Source: Martensiomyces pterosporus (Eukaryota; Kickxellomycota; Kickxellomycetes; Kickxellales; Kickxellaceae). Taken from it: DNA of 64,000 nt. The translations under genes and the position numbers were made by a program. The stretch lies in contig MU603953.1 in the NCBI GenBank assembly GCA_025201845.1, positions 123,344 through 187,343 of the forward strand, in the 5' to 3' direction. Under the pieces are notes generated by a model. The model did no database searches. It saw only the letters and a program-made list of their open reading frames with translations, and was not told the DNA's origin. This document shows, piece after piece, positions 26,320 through 35,330 of the stretch (position 1 is the stretch's first letter; each line of letters opens with the position of its first letter).

Positions 26320-27999
26320 CTATATGGTGGTGTCTCTGATAGGGATAGCGCGCTCGCGAAGGTGCTTCTTCACGGCTTCGATCGGGACCTCGCGGCGATG
26401 GAAAATTCCAGCTGCCAGCACAGCCTCAACGCCAGTGCTCTCAACGACCTCCGAAAAGTGCTCGGGCTTTCCAGCGCCACTGCTGGCAATCACAGGGATC
26501 TTCACCGCAGCCTTGGTGTCAGCGACAAGCTCAAGGTCGTAGCCCGAGTTGGTGCCATCCTTGTCCATGCAGTTGAGCAGCACCTCGCCAGCACCCAGCG
26601 CCTCGCAGGCAGTCACCAGCTGGCGCACGTCAGTGTCGCGACCCTCACGACCGCCCTTCACCGTGCACTGGTACCAGCAGTACTGCTCGCCATTGGGTCC
26701 AGGGAACGCGGTTTTAATTACATGGTGAGCACCGGCGTCCTCGGGGCTGCTGACATACACGCGGCGCGGATCAACCGAGATGACCACTGCCTGCCTGCCA
26801 TAGCGCTCTGCGATCTGCTCAATGGCGGTGCTTCCATCTAGGGGCTCTTGGCCATCAGCAACCCTCTGCCAATATTGCTCAGCAGCATACACAGCGTCGC
26901 TGCCGATCGACACCTTGTCTGCACCCGAGCGGAAATACTCGCCAGCCACCTGCACGGCAGGCCACACACGCTGTCCATCGGGATCGGCAATATCGCGCAC
27001 GCCACCGCCAATAGTCAGCGGCACGAAGATGCTGCGCGATGCCTGTCTGAGCACCTCCAGCATCGGCATGTCCTTGAATGGCATGTTGCGGAAGCTCGTA
27101 ATGTTGAGGAACGCAATCTCGTCTGCCCCCTCGTCAAAGTATCTCTTGGCCAGGTCCACCGGCTTTCCGAGATTCCGCACATCGCCACCCTCGCTGGCAC
27201 TCTCTCTGACGTCGTACTGGTCGCCCTTTGTGACGACCAAGTCGCCCTGGTCGTTGGCACGCACGTCGAGGCAGGCAATGACACGAACAGTAAATGCCTC
27301 CTTGACATCAGCCGGCTCGACGACATTGCCGGGGATCGAAGGGCGGACCAGATCGCTTTCAATGAACGACTGAAGGACAGCCACCCCAGCAGCCCCTGAC
27401 TTCTCCGGATGGAACTGGCTGGCAAAGACACTGCCCCTCCACACAGAGCTAACAATTGTCTCGTCGCTGTATCTGGTTGCTGTGTGCACGAATCCCTTCT
27501 GCGCGCCCTGCCCAGTATAGGGCACGCCGTAGGAGTGGACGAAATAATAGCGCGAATCCTCGTTGAGGTTCGGCACAGCAGCAGCATGCGCGTTGTCCTG
27601 GTGGACAACCTGGGCGCCATTCCATCCCATGTGTGGGACGGCCTTCCTTGAGCTGTCAAAGAGCTTGACGCGGCCCTCAAATATGCCCAGCCCAGGCTCC
27701 CCGGGCGACTCGTCCGATCCCTCAAACAGAACCTGCATTCCTACACAGATCCCCATCAGTGGCCGTCCTGAAGCAACGTACGCCTTGAGTGGCTCGATGA
27801 ACCCGCTTTCCCTCAGCGCCTTCATCGCATAGCCGAAAGCGCCGACGCCGGGGAAGATGATCTTGTCTGCCTTGCCAAAGTCCTCGGCTGTCTTTATGTA
27901 TTCGATGCTGTGCCCGAGCTTCTCGACCGCGTTGAGCAAGCTGCGCACATTGCCAGCGCCGTAGTCGAGGAGGTACAGCTTTTGGGTCCCTACGGCCAT
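26320..27999 (-). CDS. HIS7: Bifunctional imidazole glycerol phosphate synthase HIS7
   Basis: A 559-residue HisH-HisF fusion, the fungal form of the enzyme that makes imidazole glycerol phosphate and AICAR from PRFAR and glutamine (histidine pathway step five, linked to purine synthesis). The glutaminase half (1-215) has the nucleophile C85 in GICVGMQ, and the H197/E199 pair in FHPEKSG. The cyclase half (about 235-559) has IACLDVR with catalytic D245 and the LLNCMDKDGTNSGYDLEL block with the second Asp. The ATG at 27999 starts with the family sequence LYLLDYGAGNV. A perfect Gcn4-type site lies 160 bp upstream, so general amino acid control is expected. Confidence 0.97.
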   Translation of the reverse strand: MAVGTQKLYLLDYGAGNVRSLLNAVEKLGHSIEYIKTAEDFGKADKIIFPGVGAFGYAMKALRESGFIEPLKAYVASGRPLMGICVGMQVLFEGSDESPGEPGLGIFEGRVKLFDSSRKAVPHMGWNGAQVVHQDNAHAAAVPNLNEDSRYYFVHSYGVPYTGQGAQKGFVHTATRYSDETIVSSVWRGSVFASQFHPEKSGAAGVAVLQSFIESDLVRPSIPGNVVEPADVKEAFTVRVIACLDVRANDQGDLVVTKGDQYDVRESASEGGDVRNLGKPVDLAKRYFDEGADEIAFLNITSFRNMPFKDMPMLEVLRQASRSIFVPLTIGGGVRDIADPDGQRVWPAVQVAGEYFRSGADKVSIGSDAVYAAEQYWQRVADGQEPLDGSTAIEQIAERYGRQAVVISVDPRRVYVSSPEDAGAHHVIKTAFPGPNGEQYCWYQCTVKGGREGRDTDVRQLVTACEALGAGEVLLNCMDKDGTNSGYDLELVADTKAAVKIPVIASSGAGKPEHFSEVVESTGVEAVLAAGIFHRREVPIEAVKKHLRERAIPIRDTTI

Positions 28000-28462
28000 G
28001 GCAGTTGAATGGAAGTGTGTTATTCTAGGACTCAAAAAGAAAAAAAAGTGTGAAATGGGAGCGATATGGAAGAGAGGGGAGCCTGAAAGCGGCAAGCCCT
28101 GCTTGCTGCTGTTATATTGGCCTGCCCACGCCATCCCACCCGCTCACATGCATTTTTGATGACTCACCCTCTCTACACGCAGCTCTTCTGCTCTGCTGCT
28201 GGATCCCTCGACGATTTCGCTACACAGCAACGACCGCAGTAGTGTCTCTTCCGCATGTGACTATTCCAGCTTCAACGGCTTTTTGTTTTGTTGTCCCAGA
28301 GAGCAGCCGGTTTGTATCTCTGTATCATGTGTCGGACCACAATGGTCCAGGGCCAAGTGAGACACTACATGCTGCTGCGTCATTGCTGGCGATGGATTTT
28401 CGTTACCGCAGCACCGCCTCATCGCCATATCTACACACCCAGTTGCTTGTCTTTGATGTAAT
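28000..28462. other. Divergent promoter, HIS7 and RAI1
   Basis: 463 bp between two divergent genes. It contains the Gcn4-type site at 28159-28167 and a T/A-rich patch near 28030-28050 just before HIS7. No RNA gene or coding sequence was recognised. Confidence 0.5.
28159..28167. promoter_or_regulatory. Gcn4/CPC1-type site, ATGACTCAC
   Basis: ATGACTCAC matches the RTGACTCAY consensus of the fungal bZIP regulator Gcn4/CPC1 at every position. It lies 160 bp upstream of HIS7, a classical target of general amino acid control, and about 300 bp from RAI1 on the other side. Position and target together make it credible. Confidence 0.65.
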
Positions 28463-29746
28463 ATGCAGGCCAGCCAGCTGCCCGCACCAAAGCGCAAGCC
28501 AGTGGACGCTGACAGCAGCATAGAAGATCAAGAGGGGCCGCACAAACACCAACGGAAAAACGAGCTAGGTGCCAACGCAAAGACAAGCACCGAATCTACA
28601 GACGCTGCAGCCAATTCCACAGAGATGATGCGTTCGCTGTCAGTTCGCTTCGGCATCCACCCGCTGTCCAAATACCGCGCGCGCTGTCCACAGTTCTCCG
28701 AGCCCAAGGAGATCACGTCATTCAGCTACAACGAAAAGCGACAAGTATGCATGGACGACAGAGAGCTGAAATACTACTTCCCGCCACGCCTCGACCCGTC
28801 CCCTTGTCTGTTTGCTGGCTTTGAGAAGCAGATCAGGCGTGACCACCAGGTGAACGAGCACATTGACGGACTGCTCACAGCACTCGCACACCTTCGCCAG
28901 CGAAATGGCGCTGGCCTGCAAGCCGCCACGGCGGATTTTGTCATGTACCGCGGGATGTTGACACGCATCTTTGTTACCCCATATAATACGCGCGACTCGT
29001 GGGCGATGAATGCCACCCGCGTTGGCAACACCATTTATATCGAGGACAATGTGACGCCGGAGGCTATAGCTGGCCGCATGAGCTCATCAGAAAAGCACCA
29101 GATGCTGATGTACAGCGGGTACAAGTTTGAGACCTTATGCGTGATAGACAAGCCGCCAAGCCAACTAGATGGCAGCAGCGATCCGGCGCTTGCAAGCAGG
29201 TTAGACACTATTGTGGACACGCACAGCGAGTACTGCTCAGTGTTTCGGACCAGGCTGGGCAGCCACAGCATCATCTCTGGTGCCGAAGTCGACTGTATTG
29301 ACAGAGAGAAGCCGCACGAATTCCCTAACCGCTACTACCGCGAACTGAAGACCACCGGCTTGCTGGACAGTCCGCGCAAGGTGGAGATGTTTGAGAGGCA
29401 CAAGCTGATCAAGTTCTGGGCGCAGTCATTTATTGCCGGGATTCCCAGGGTGACAGTCGGGTACAGAGACTCGGATGGCACATTGCGCCAGATCGAGGAG
29501 ATCAATACTATGGAGATGCCCAGGCGAGTGAGGAACAAGCCGCGGATGTGGGAAGCAAGCGTTTGCATGAACTTCGCCGATATGGTGCTGCAAAAGATCA
29601 AGGACTGTGTGGTTGATGAGGGACCAGAGACCCAGTACCGCATCTCGTTTGACAGTGCCAGCCAGGAGATCGAAATAGCACCGCTTGGGAAATGCAAGCC
29701 ATTCATGACAAAGGAGTACATTGCCGTAGCGTCTGCTAAAAAGTAA
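28463..29746 (+). CDS. RAI1: Rai1/DXO family decapping nuclease
   Basis: A 427-residue protein of the Rai1/DXO family, which hydrolyses incompletely capped or unusually capped 5' ends (pyrophosphohydrolase, decapping and, in some members, exonuclease activity) and in yeast stabilises the nuclear 5'-3' exonuclease Rat1. Active-site motifs are in order: the Arg block VMYRGMLTRI (about 160-169), the metal-binding GAEVDCID (273-280), YRELKTT (291-297), and FIAGIPRVTVGYRD (324-337). The first 55 residues are a basic/acidic disordered extension with a KRK and HKHQRK patch that may act as nuclear import signal. It converges on RAM2 with 103 bp between the stops. Confidence 0.93.
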   Translation: MQASQLPAPKRKPVDADSSIEDQEGPHKHQRKNELGANAKTSTESTDAAANSTEMMRSLSVRFGIHPLSKYRARCPQFSEPKEITSFSYNEKRQVCMDDRELKYYFPPRLDPSPCLFAGFEKQIRRDHQVNEHIDGLLTALAHLRQRNGAGLQAATADFVMYRGMLTRIFVTPYNTRDSWAMNATRVGNTIYIEDNVTPEAIAGRMSSSEKHQMLMYSGYKFETLCVIDKPPSQLDGSSDPALASRLDTIVDTHSEYCSVFRTRLGSHSIISGAEVDCIDREKPHEFPNRYYRELKTTGLLDSPRKVEMFERHKLIKFWAQSFIAGIPRVTVGYRDSDGTLRQIEEINTMEMPRRVRNKPRMWEASVCMNFADMVLQKIKDCVVDEGPETQYRISFDSASQEIEIAPLGKCKPFMTKEYIAVASAKK

Positions 29747-29849
29747 TCACCAAGGCGAGTGCAGCGTCATTTATTTTGTTTATTATTTTCGTCGCCAGTC
29801 AACACAGACTATGAGGGGCCAAGAGAGGATGAAAGGCGCTGGCCTGTCG

Positions 29850-30878
29850 CTAATTGAGCTGGCCCTTGCGGAACTCCCAGTACTTTGCACGCATCGGGTC
29901 GTGTTCGCTAGCCAGAGACCTGCAAATGTTTCGTGCCCTGCTCAGCGCCTCGGCTTTGTGGTCGGGCAGCGACTTTGCCTGCTGCTCATAGATGTCAACC
30001 AGCGCAGACCAGTAGAACGGAGTGCTGCTTACAGCTGCAGAGAAGCTCCCATCGCTAGCGAGCGCACTGATTTGGGGCAGCAGCTCGGTGTACATCTTCT
30101 CTGGAGCGTGACGCAGGAGCAGCCCAACGATATACGACCAGGGACTTTCGTTATTTGGCGCCAGCTTGATTTTGTCCACCGCATACTCGATCTCTCTGCT
30201 CACTACCTGGCCGACCAACACGGCATCAGTCGATGGCCTGTTAGCCAGCAAAGCAAAATACCTCTGGTTCCATGCAGAATTGTTCCTTACGTCCTGGGCG
30301 ATCATAGTGTCGATGAACGCCAGCTCCTGGTCCCAGATGCCATATGTGCGCACCAGCCACTGGCGGTACGACCAAGCGTGGAAGTTCTTCGAGTCCTCGT
30401 CAATGGCGCTGGCCAAGAACTGCAGTTCGCGTCTGATAGCTGGATGGAGCACCCTTTCGTCCTGCGATTTGCCGTCCAACTCCTTCGGGTCGAGCAAACT
30501 CTGGACAATAGCCTCGCGGTGGTGCCAGAGTTGGTAGTTCTTTGGATGCATGTCGGCGATTTCAGAAATCCAGTCAAGCTCGTCCTCGAGGCTGGCGCTG
30601 AGTTCCTGGATGAGCTTCTTGCGGTACACCCAAACCGTGTAGTGGCCGGGGTTTTCCTCGATTACCCTGCTCGAGAGCTTGAGTGCACGCTCAGAGACCT
30701 CGCCCTTGGCTATCACCGCGCGGAAGTAGTCCATCATCTCCTTGTACTCGTCAGTGTAGGCGATAGGGCAGATTGGGTGCGGGCCGTCGTCCTGGGGAAT
30801 CGGGACTACATCCCTCCACTCCTCCTGCTGCGACATTGGCACGTATTCGACCTCTTCTCCCTCTGCCACAGTAACCAT
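29850..30878 (-). CDS. RAM2: Protein farnesyltransferase/geranylgeranyltransferase I alpha subunit
   Basis: A 342-residue alpha subunit shared by farnesyltransferase and GGTase I, which attach isoprenoids to CaaX proteins such as Ras, Rho and PEX19. It is built of PPTA helical repeats: VIEENPGHYTVWVYRKKLIQ, ADMHPKNYQLWHHREAIVQ, DEDSKNFHAWSYRQWLVRT, and QDVRNNSAWNQRYFALL. The N-terminal QEEWRDVVPIPQDDGPHPIC stretch is the usual family opening. Two catalytic beta subunits would be elsewhere. It lies in tandem with ATG14, 157 bp downstream of that gene. A CaaX substrate, PEX19, is encoded 1.5 kb beyond ATG14's stop-proximal end. Confidence 0.94.
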   Translation of the reverse strand: MVTVAEGEEVEYVPMSQQEEWRDVVPIPQDDGPHPICPIAYTDEYKEMMDYFRAVIAKGEVSERALKLSSRVIEENPGHYTVWVYRKKLIQELSASLEDELDWISEIADMHPKNYQLWHHREAIVQSLLDPKELDGKSQDERVLHPAIRRELQFLASAIDEDSKNFHAWSYRQWLVRTYGIWDQELAFIDTMIAQDVRNNSAWNQRYFALLANRPSTDAVLVGQVVSREIEYAVDKIKLAPNNESPWSYIVGLLLRHAPEKMYTELLPQISALASDGSFSAAVSSTPFYWSALVDIYEQQAKSLPDHKAEALSRARNICRSLASEHDPMRAKYWEFRKGQLN

Positions 30879-31035
30879 TGCGAAGCTGGGGGTTGTTCTG
30901 CCTGAATAAAATTTAGGTATGCAAAGGGATGGAAAAGGACAAGCTTACAATGAATTACAGCAACGGAGCACACCGCATGCATGCAGACAGCACAGAACTT
31001 GTGCATGCCCCAGGACGCAATGCTGCTTGTGGGTC

Positions 31036-32133
31036 CTAGATGATTGCCCAGTTTTCGTCCTCATAGTCCACGCTGTCAACAGCATCGTCGCAGAGATGCA
31101 GCTCCCGTAGCGCATCGTGCACCTGGTGCTTCAGCGTGGTCTCGGGCTCACGGCCACTATCAATGTACATTGCCATGATCGCATGGACCACAGAGTAGAT
31201 GTCGAGCGAGAACGGCAGCCTTTGCCGCGCCTCGTTCTCTCTCTCTGCCAGCGCCAGCACCGCCTTTCTCATGCTCTGCACGACGTCTGTAACCTGCTCC
31301 AGCAGCACCCGCACACCTTGTCTGTGGCACATGTACGCGACATCGAAGAACAGCATCCCCAGGCCAACAATAAAGCTCGCAGTGTTCTGGTCGTTAATAT
31401 TGAGCGCCGCCTCGCCAATGTCCACCTCCCGCCACCTTGGTCTGATATACAAGTTGGAGCCGCGCTTTGATATGTGGAACGGCAGGTCCATGTGGAGGTA
31501 GTGGGTGAGCACGCTAAAGATGTGGATGGAATGGCCAACACAGGCGTTGATGTAGTCATTGGGGTACTTTGCCCAGTCTTCGTGTCCAGGCCATGGAAGC
31601 CCAAACAGCCGGCTACTGTCGTTCAGGCCAAGGAAGACATCGTCCTCTGGGATCGCCAGCTGCAATCCAACTATATCGCACAGGGCTCTGGACAGAATCA
31701 GCCTGTCTCTTCGTAGCGCTGCGTGGGCTTTCTGGCACATGGCGGCCTTCTGCTCTCCAGCCTCTTTGGCCACGCGCACCTCTCCCGCCAGCTGAGCACT
31801 GCTGCCTGTTTTCAGCTCCTGTAGGTGCGCACGCCGCCGAACGATAGCCTCCGCCATTGCGCTGCGTGTCCGCTGTGCCTCCCTCACCTGCTGCTCGCGC
31901 TCGGATATCTTGGCGCGGAGCGCAGCGATTCTTTGGTGCTGTGCACGCAGCTTGCTGCTTTGGTAATCGTACAGAAGCCCGACATTCGCAGCCTCTTGCG
32001 CATTCCTGTTGCGGTATTCAGAGCCTGCACTGGAGACCAGGTCAACTACCCAGCTGTGCTGGCATACTCTATCTTGCACGCAAAGGGCGCAGTAGTACTT
32101 GTGTTTGGCTGCCCTGCACACGCTGCATTTCAT
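31036..32133 (-). CDS. ATG14: Autophagy protein ATG14/Barkor
   Basis: A 365-residue subunit specific to the autophagic PI3-kinase complex I (Vps34-Vps15-Atg6/Beclin). The N-terminus has paired Cys motifs, CSVC (3-6) and CALC (15-18) followed by another Cys, as in Barkor/ATG14. A coiled coil covers about residues 55-150. The C-terminal domain includes LPWPGHEDWAKYPNDYINAC, VLTHYLHMDLPFHISKRGSN, and FIVGLGMLFFDVAYMCHRQG, all typical of the Atg14/UVRAG family. The protein ends DENWAII, an acidic stretch plus W-x-x-I at the very C-terminus, a textbook Atg8-interacting motif. UVRAG is the alternative, but the N-terminal Cys pairs and size favour ATG14. Confidence 0.87.
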   Translation of the reverse strand: MKCSVCRAAKHKYYCALCVQDRVCQHSWVVDLVSSAGSEYRNRNAQEAANVGLLYDYQSSKLRAQHQRIAALRAKISEREQQVREAQRTRSAMAEAIVRRRAHLQELKTGSSAQLAGEVRVAKEAGEQKAAMCQKAHAALRRDRLILSRALCDIVGLQLAIPEDDVFLGLNDSSRLFGLPWPGHEDWAKYPNDYINACVGHSIHIFSVLTHYLHMDLPFHISKRGSNLYIRPRWREVDIGEAALNINDQNTASFIVGLGMLFFDVAYMCHRQGVRVLLEQVTDVVQSMRKAVLALAERENEARQRLPFSLDIYSVVHAIMAMYIDSGREPETTLKHQVHDALRELHLCDDAVDSVDYEDENWAII

Positions 32134-32399
32134 TGTTTATCCCGTAAAGTACAAATGCTGTGAAGCGTTAAAAGAGAACAAGGAGAAACAGAGGAGCCTC
32201 GGCGGCATGTGCGATTGACGCTGATATTGGAGGGCTTGGTGACACCTCACGTGGAAAAGCTACTGCGTAGCTGCAGCCCAGCTATAGAATTGCGTGTGCT
32301 TTTATTGCTAAATGCGGCAGAGCTGGATCCGGAAAAGCTGGCAAGAGGCTCTAGGTTCGCGATAGGTCTCGCATTCCGCCAACCAAACAGCGGAGAGAG

Positions 32400-33410
32400 C
32401 TACATGATCGTGCAGTTGGGAGTCTCAGGTATCTTGACCTCGCCACTTGCGTCCAGCTCCATGTCGGGCGCCAGCACCTTGAGCAGCTCATTAGGAGGCT
32501 GTCCACAATCCTGCATCTTCTGCATCAGCTCTACGATCTTTGGGTCATTAGCAGACCCATCACCGGAGACTTCAAACTGCGTAATAATCTCCTTGACATA
32601 CGCATGCTGCTTCTCGTACCGCTCATAGTCTTCCTTCGACAGCGTGTCCTTGTTCTTTGCCAAGTACTTCGGGTACTCCACGTCCAGATCCTTGAGGGGC
32701 TGGTAAAGGACCTCCTTGGACATCAGCTGGCCAATGACATCGTCTACAAGAGAGTCCAGCTGGCCGTCGTCGCCGATCTGGTCCATCTGCCGCATCAGCT
32801 CCTCCATCATGTCCATGCCATCGCCTCCCAGGCCGCCAGATGTCTCTGCCTCGACGCGATCGGAACTCTCCCTGAGTTTATCCATGGTTGCCTTGATTTT
32901 GTTCTGGAACGACTGGGGCTCTTCCTCGTTGGCATCTGCTGTTGCACTGCTTAATGTGGCAGCACTGGCGGTTTCGCGAGTTGCAGAAGAATCCTTACCT
33001 GCTGCTGCTGCTGCTGCTGCTGAGGTCGGGTCGATGCCAAGGTCAGCCTGGAGCGAGCCCATTTGCTTCAGCAGCTGGTCCAGTGCCTCCTTCATTTGCT
33101 CGCTATCCGCGCCATCTTCGCCGAGCGCCGAGGAATCCTTGAGCAGCTCCTCCATGCCCTTGGCCAGCTGGCGCGCAAATTCCTCTTCGAGTCCAGAGCC
33201 TGACGGATCTGAGGCAGCTTCGCTGTCGGGCTTTGCGCCAGCGTCATCGCTCTTGGCTGCCTTGGTGCTGGCTGCTGGTGCCGGTGCCGGTGCCGGTGCC
33301 GGTGCCGGTGCCTTGCTTTCCTGGGGCTTGGGTGGGGCTGTGGCGAACTGCTCAAAGGCGTCGTCGAGCAGGCCGTCGAGCTCGTCATCGTTAGGAGGAA
33401 GATTAGACAT
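32400..33410 (-). CDS. PEX19: Peroxin PEX19, farnesylated membrane-protein chaperone
   Basis: A 336-residue cytosolic receptor/chaperone that binds newly made peroxisomal membrane proteins and delivers them to PEX3. The acidic N-terminus DDELDGLLDDAFEQF is the PEX3-binding helix. The central part is Ala/Pro/Ser-rich, with an AP dipeptide run (about residues 34-46) encoded by a GGTGCC repeat. The C-terminal cargo-binding domain includes LMRQMDQIGDDGQLDSLVDD, VLYQPLKDLDVEYPKYL and MQDCGQPPNELLKVLAPDM. The last four residues are CTIM, a CaaX box; Met at the end favours farnesyl over geranylgeranyl. It shares a divergent promoter region with RRP40. Confidence 0.96.
   Translation of the reverse strand: MSNLPPNDDELDGLLDDAFEQFATAPPKPQESKAPAPAPAPAPAPAASTKAAKSDDAGAKPDSEAASDPSGSGLEEEFARQLAKGMEELLKDSSALGEDGADSEQMKEALDQLLKQMGSLQADLGIDPTSAAAAAAAGKDSSATRETASAATLSSATADANEEEPQSFQNKIKATMDKLRESSDRVEAETSGGLGGDGMDMMEELMRQMDQIGDDGQLDSLVDDVIGQLMSKEVLYQPLKDLDVEYPKYLAKNKDTLSKEDYERYEKQHAYVKEIITQFEVSGDGSANDPKIVELMQKMQDCGQPPNELLKVLAPDMELDASGEVKIPETPNCTIM
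33273..33312. repeat. GGTGCC hexamer run inside PEX19
   Basis: About six GGTGCC units that encode the Ala-Pro run of PEX19 on the minus strand. In-frame hexamer length changes would only alter the number of Ala-Pro pairs. Confidence 0.8.
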
Positions 33411-33864
33411 TCTGTTTTATTTCTGGTGGTAGTGCCTGTGGCTCAGAGGAGTGCAAGTAGCAACCGCGGCAGGTATTAGAAAGAAGAAAGAAAGAAGATA
33501 AGGATGAGTGCGGCAGTGAAGAGTGCCCAGGCTGTATTGAGCAGCAACTAAACTGGCGACAGCGCGGGATGCGGCTTCATGTGATGGCCCACTGCTCCGG
33601 GTTGGCCTCTGCTGTAACTGCCGCCCGCCCCGTGGCCACTGCTGCCTTCCAAAGCAGGCAAGGCAACGGAGGAAAACACAGTGAGCTCGCTGAGCGTGGC
33701 TCGCCAGTTTGCACGAGCGAGTCGGATCGGCCCAGCCTGACAAAACACGCTCCTGCGTGAAGTATTTTTCACTTCAAGGCCCTTCTTTGCTCTCTCCTGT
33801 GTGTTCTGTTTCACCCTCTGCTTTTGTCAATTTAGCTTTTGTGAACCTCACAGGACACGGAAAT
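33411..33864. other. Divergent promoter, PEX19 and RRP40
   Basis: 454 bp between two divergent genes. Nothing coding or repetitive stands out. The RRP40 leader is pyrimidine-rich (near 33779-33845), and an upstream in-frame ATG exists at 33709 but the sequence after it has no family resemblance. Confidence 0.4.
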
Positions 33865-34575
33865 ATGGCCGATATCAAAGTTGTCCTTCCTGGCGATGCT
33901 GTCGATACGCGCTTGAGCGAGGAAGGCGCAGCTGAGCAAGAGACACCAGTCCTGCGGCTTGGCCCCGGACTCACGCAGACACACGACGGCGTCAGCGCCA
34001 TTTGTGCCGGAGTGCTGCACAGCAACAGCGAGACAAACCAATGGTGGGTGGTCAGCAACAAGCGGCGATACGTGCCGGCGGAAGGCGAGCCTGTCATCGG
34101 CGTCGTTGTAGCACGCCACGGCGAGGGCTACCGAGTAGACATTGGCTCGGCACACGACGCACTCCTGCCTCTTCTGGCCTTTGAGGGGGCTACCAGGCGC
34201 AACAAACCCAACCTGGCAGTGGGGACGGTTGTTTACGCGCGCGTGGTTGTGGCCAACTCGGTGATGGACCCGGAGATTGAGTGCTACAACTCCAACACGG
34301 GCAAGTCGGAAGGATACGGCGAGCTCGCTGAGGGCTTCATGTTCAGGTGCTCGCTGGGCCTGGCTCGCCGCTTGATGGACTCCCGTGCACCGGTGCTCAA
34401 TGCCATCGGCGCCGACACTCCGTTTGAGGTGGCTGTGGGACTCAACGGACGTGTGTGGATTAACACGGAGAACCCAGAGACTACAGTGCTGGTCTCTAAT
34501 GCGATTAGAAACTCGGAGTACTTGGATGCCAAGCAGTGCAAGCAGATGGTTAAGGAGCTGCTTGAGAGCCAGTGA
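33865..34575 (+). CDS. RRP40: Exosome subunit RRP40/EXOSC3
   Basis: A 236-residue S1/KH cap subunit of the RNA exosome, which threads RNA into the nine-subunit core for 3'-5' decay and rRNA processing. The family's N-terminal domain has PGLTQTHDGVSAICAGVLH and the WWVVSNKRRYVP strand. The S1 region includes PVIGVVVARHGEGYRVDIGS and LAVGTVVYARVV. The KH domain holds the GxNG-like loop in VAVGLNGRVWINTEN. The length is close to the yeast protein (240). The ATG at 33865 opens MADIKVVLPGD, the normal family start; the longer upstream frame reads through the promoter. Confidence 0.94.
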   Translation: MADIKVVLPGDAVDTRLSEEGAAEQETPVLRLGPGLTQTHDGVSAICAGVLHSNSETNQWWVVSNKRRYVPAEGEPVIGVVVARHGEGYRVDIGSAHDALLPLLAFEGATRRNKPNLAVGTVVYARVVVANSVMDPEIECYNSNTGKSEGYGELAEGFMFRCSLGLARRLMDSRAPVLNAIGADTPFEVAVGLNGRVWINTENPETTVLVSNAIRNSEYLDAKQCKQMVKELLESQ

Positions 34576-35330
34576 GCCCGCTGCGAAGTGAGCAGTACGC
34601 AGCACAGCAGCCCATGTGGATGCTCGCCATTATTCTCCATCTTTTACTATCCGCTTGCCATCGTGTAAAATACATAAAATGAGCCTGTCTGCACCAAGAC
34701 AACGAAGAAGCAGCATGGAGTTCGTACTGCCTGTGGTTCAGAAGAATGGCTTTCCGTCAAAGGTATGCTGCGCAGCACTATGGTGGCGAACAAACATGGC
34801 TTTCGCCCAACGCTAAAGGCAGTAGCAGAAGAGGCTGCTGCTGCTGCAACCGCACAGCGCGGGATGGCTAGAAAGGGGATACTGGCCACCCCTCATCGGC
34901 CAGGGAAACCTGCACCAAGACCGGCTGAAGGGAAGAGCGCCCGGCGGTGGCTATCATCCATTGCTGTCGTTTGTGAATGGGCAGGCAAGAACAGCTTGAG
35001 ACGCGCAAGCACTGCCATCAACTGACTCGCTGCGCTGCCCACCGCCGCAACGGCAGCTGCTGTGAAATGGAATATTCGACATGGCAGGTGAGGCACATTT
35101 GGTGTCTGTTGTGATGCCCACACCTTGGAGAAGCAGGAATTCCCCAGCCCCTCCCCGCCCTGCTTTTCTCCTTCTCTCCCCTGCTCTTATTTTCCTTTTA
35201 TTTCGCCACCCCTAGACATCCCACACACATTCGACACCAAACCCCGTTTAGCCTTTCCGCACTTTATTCTCTATTCTCCTCTCCTGTCTGAGCCCTCTTC
35301 CACCCCTTTTATTCTTTGTTTCAATCGCTT
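34576..35330. other. Intergenic before alkaline phosphatase; possible short gene unproven
   Basis: 755 bp. Short frames start at 34681 and 34765, the second reaching 35025 with an Ala-rich, basic 86-residue product; neither resembles a known family. The last 200 bp are strongly pyrimidine-rich (35150-35325) and look like promoter and leader for the phosphatase gene. Confidence 0.35.
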
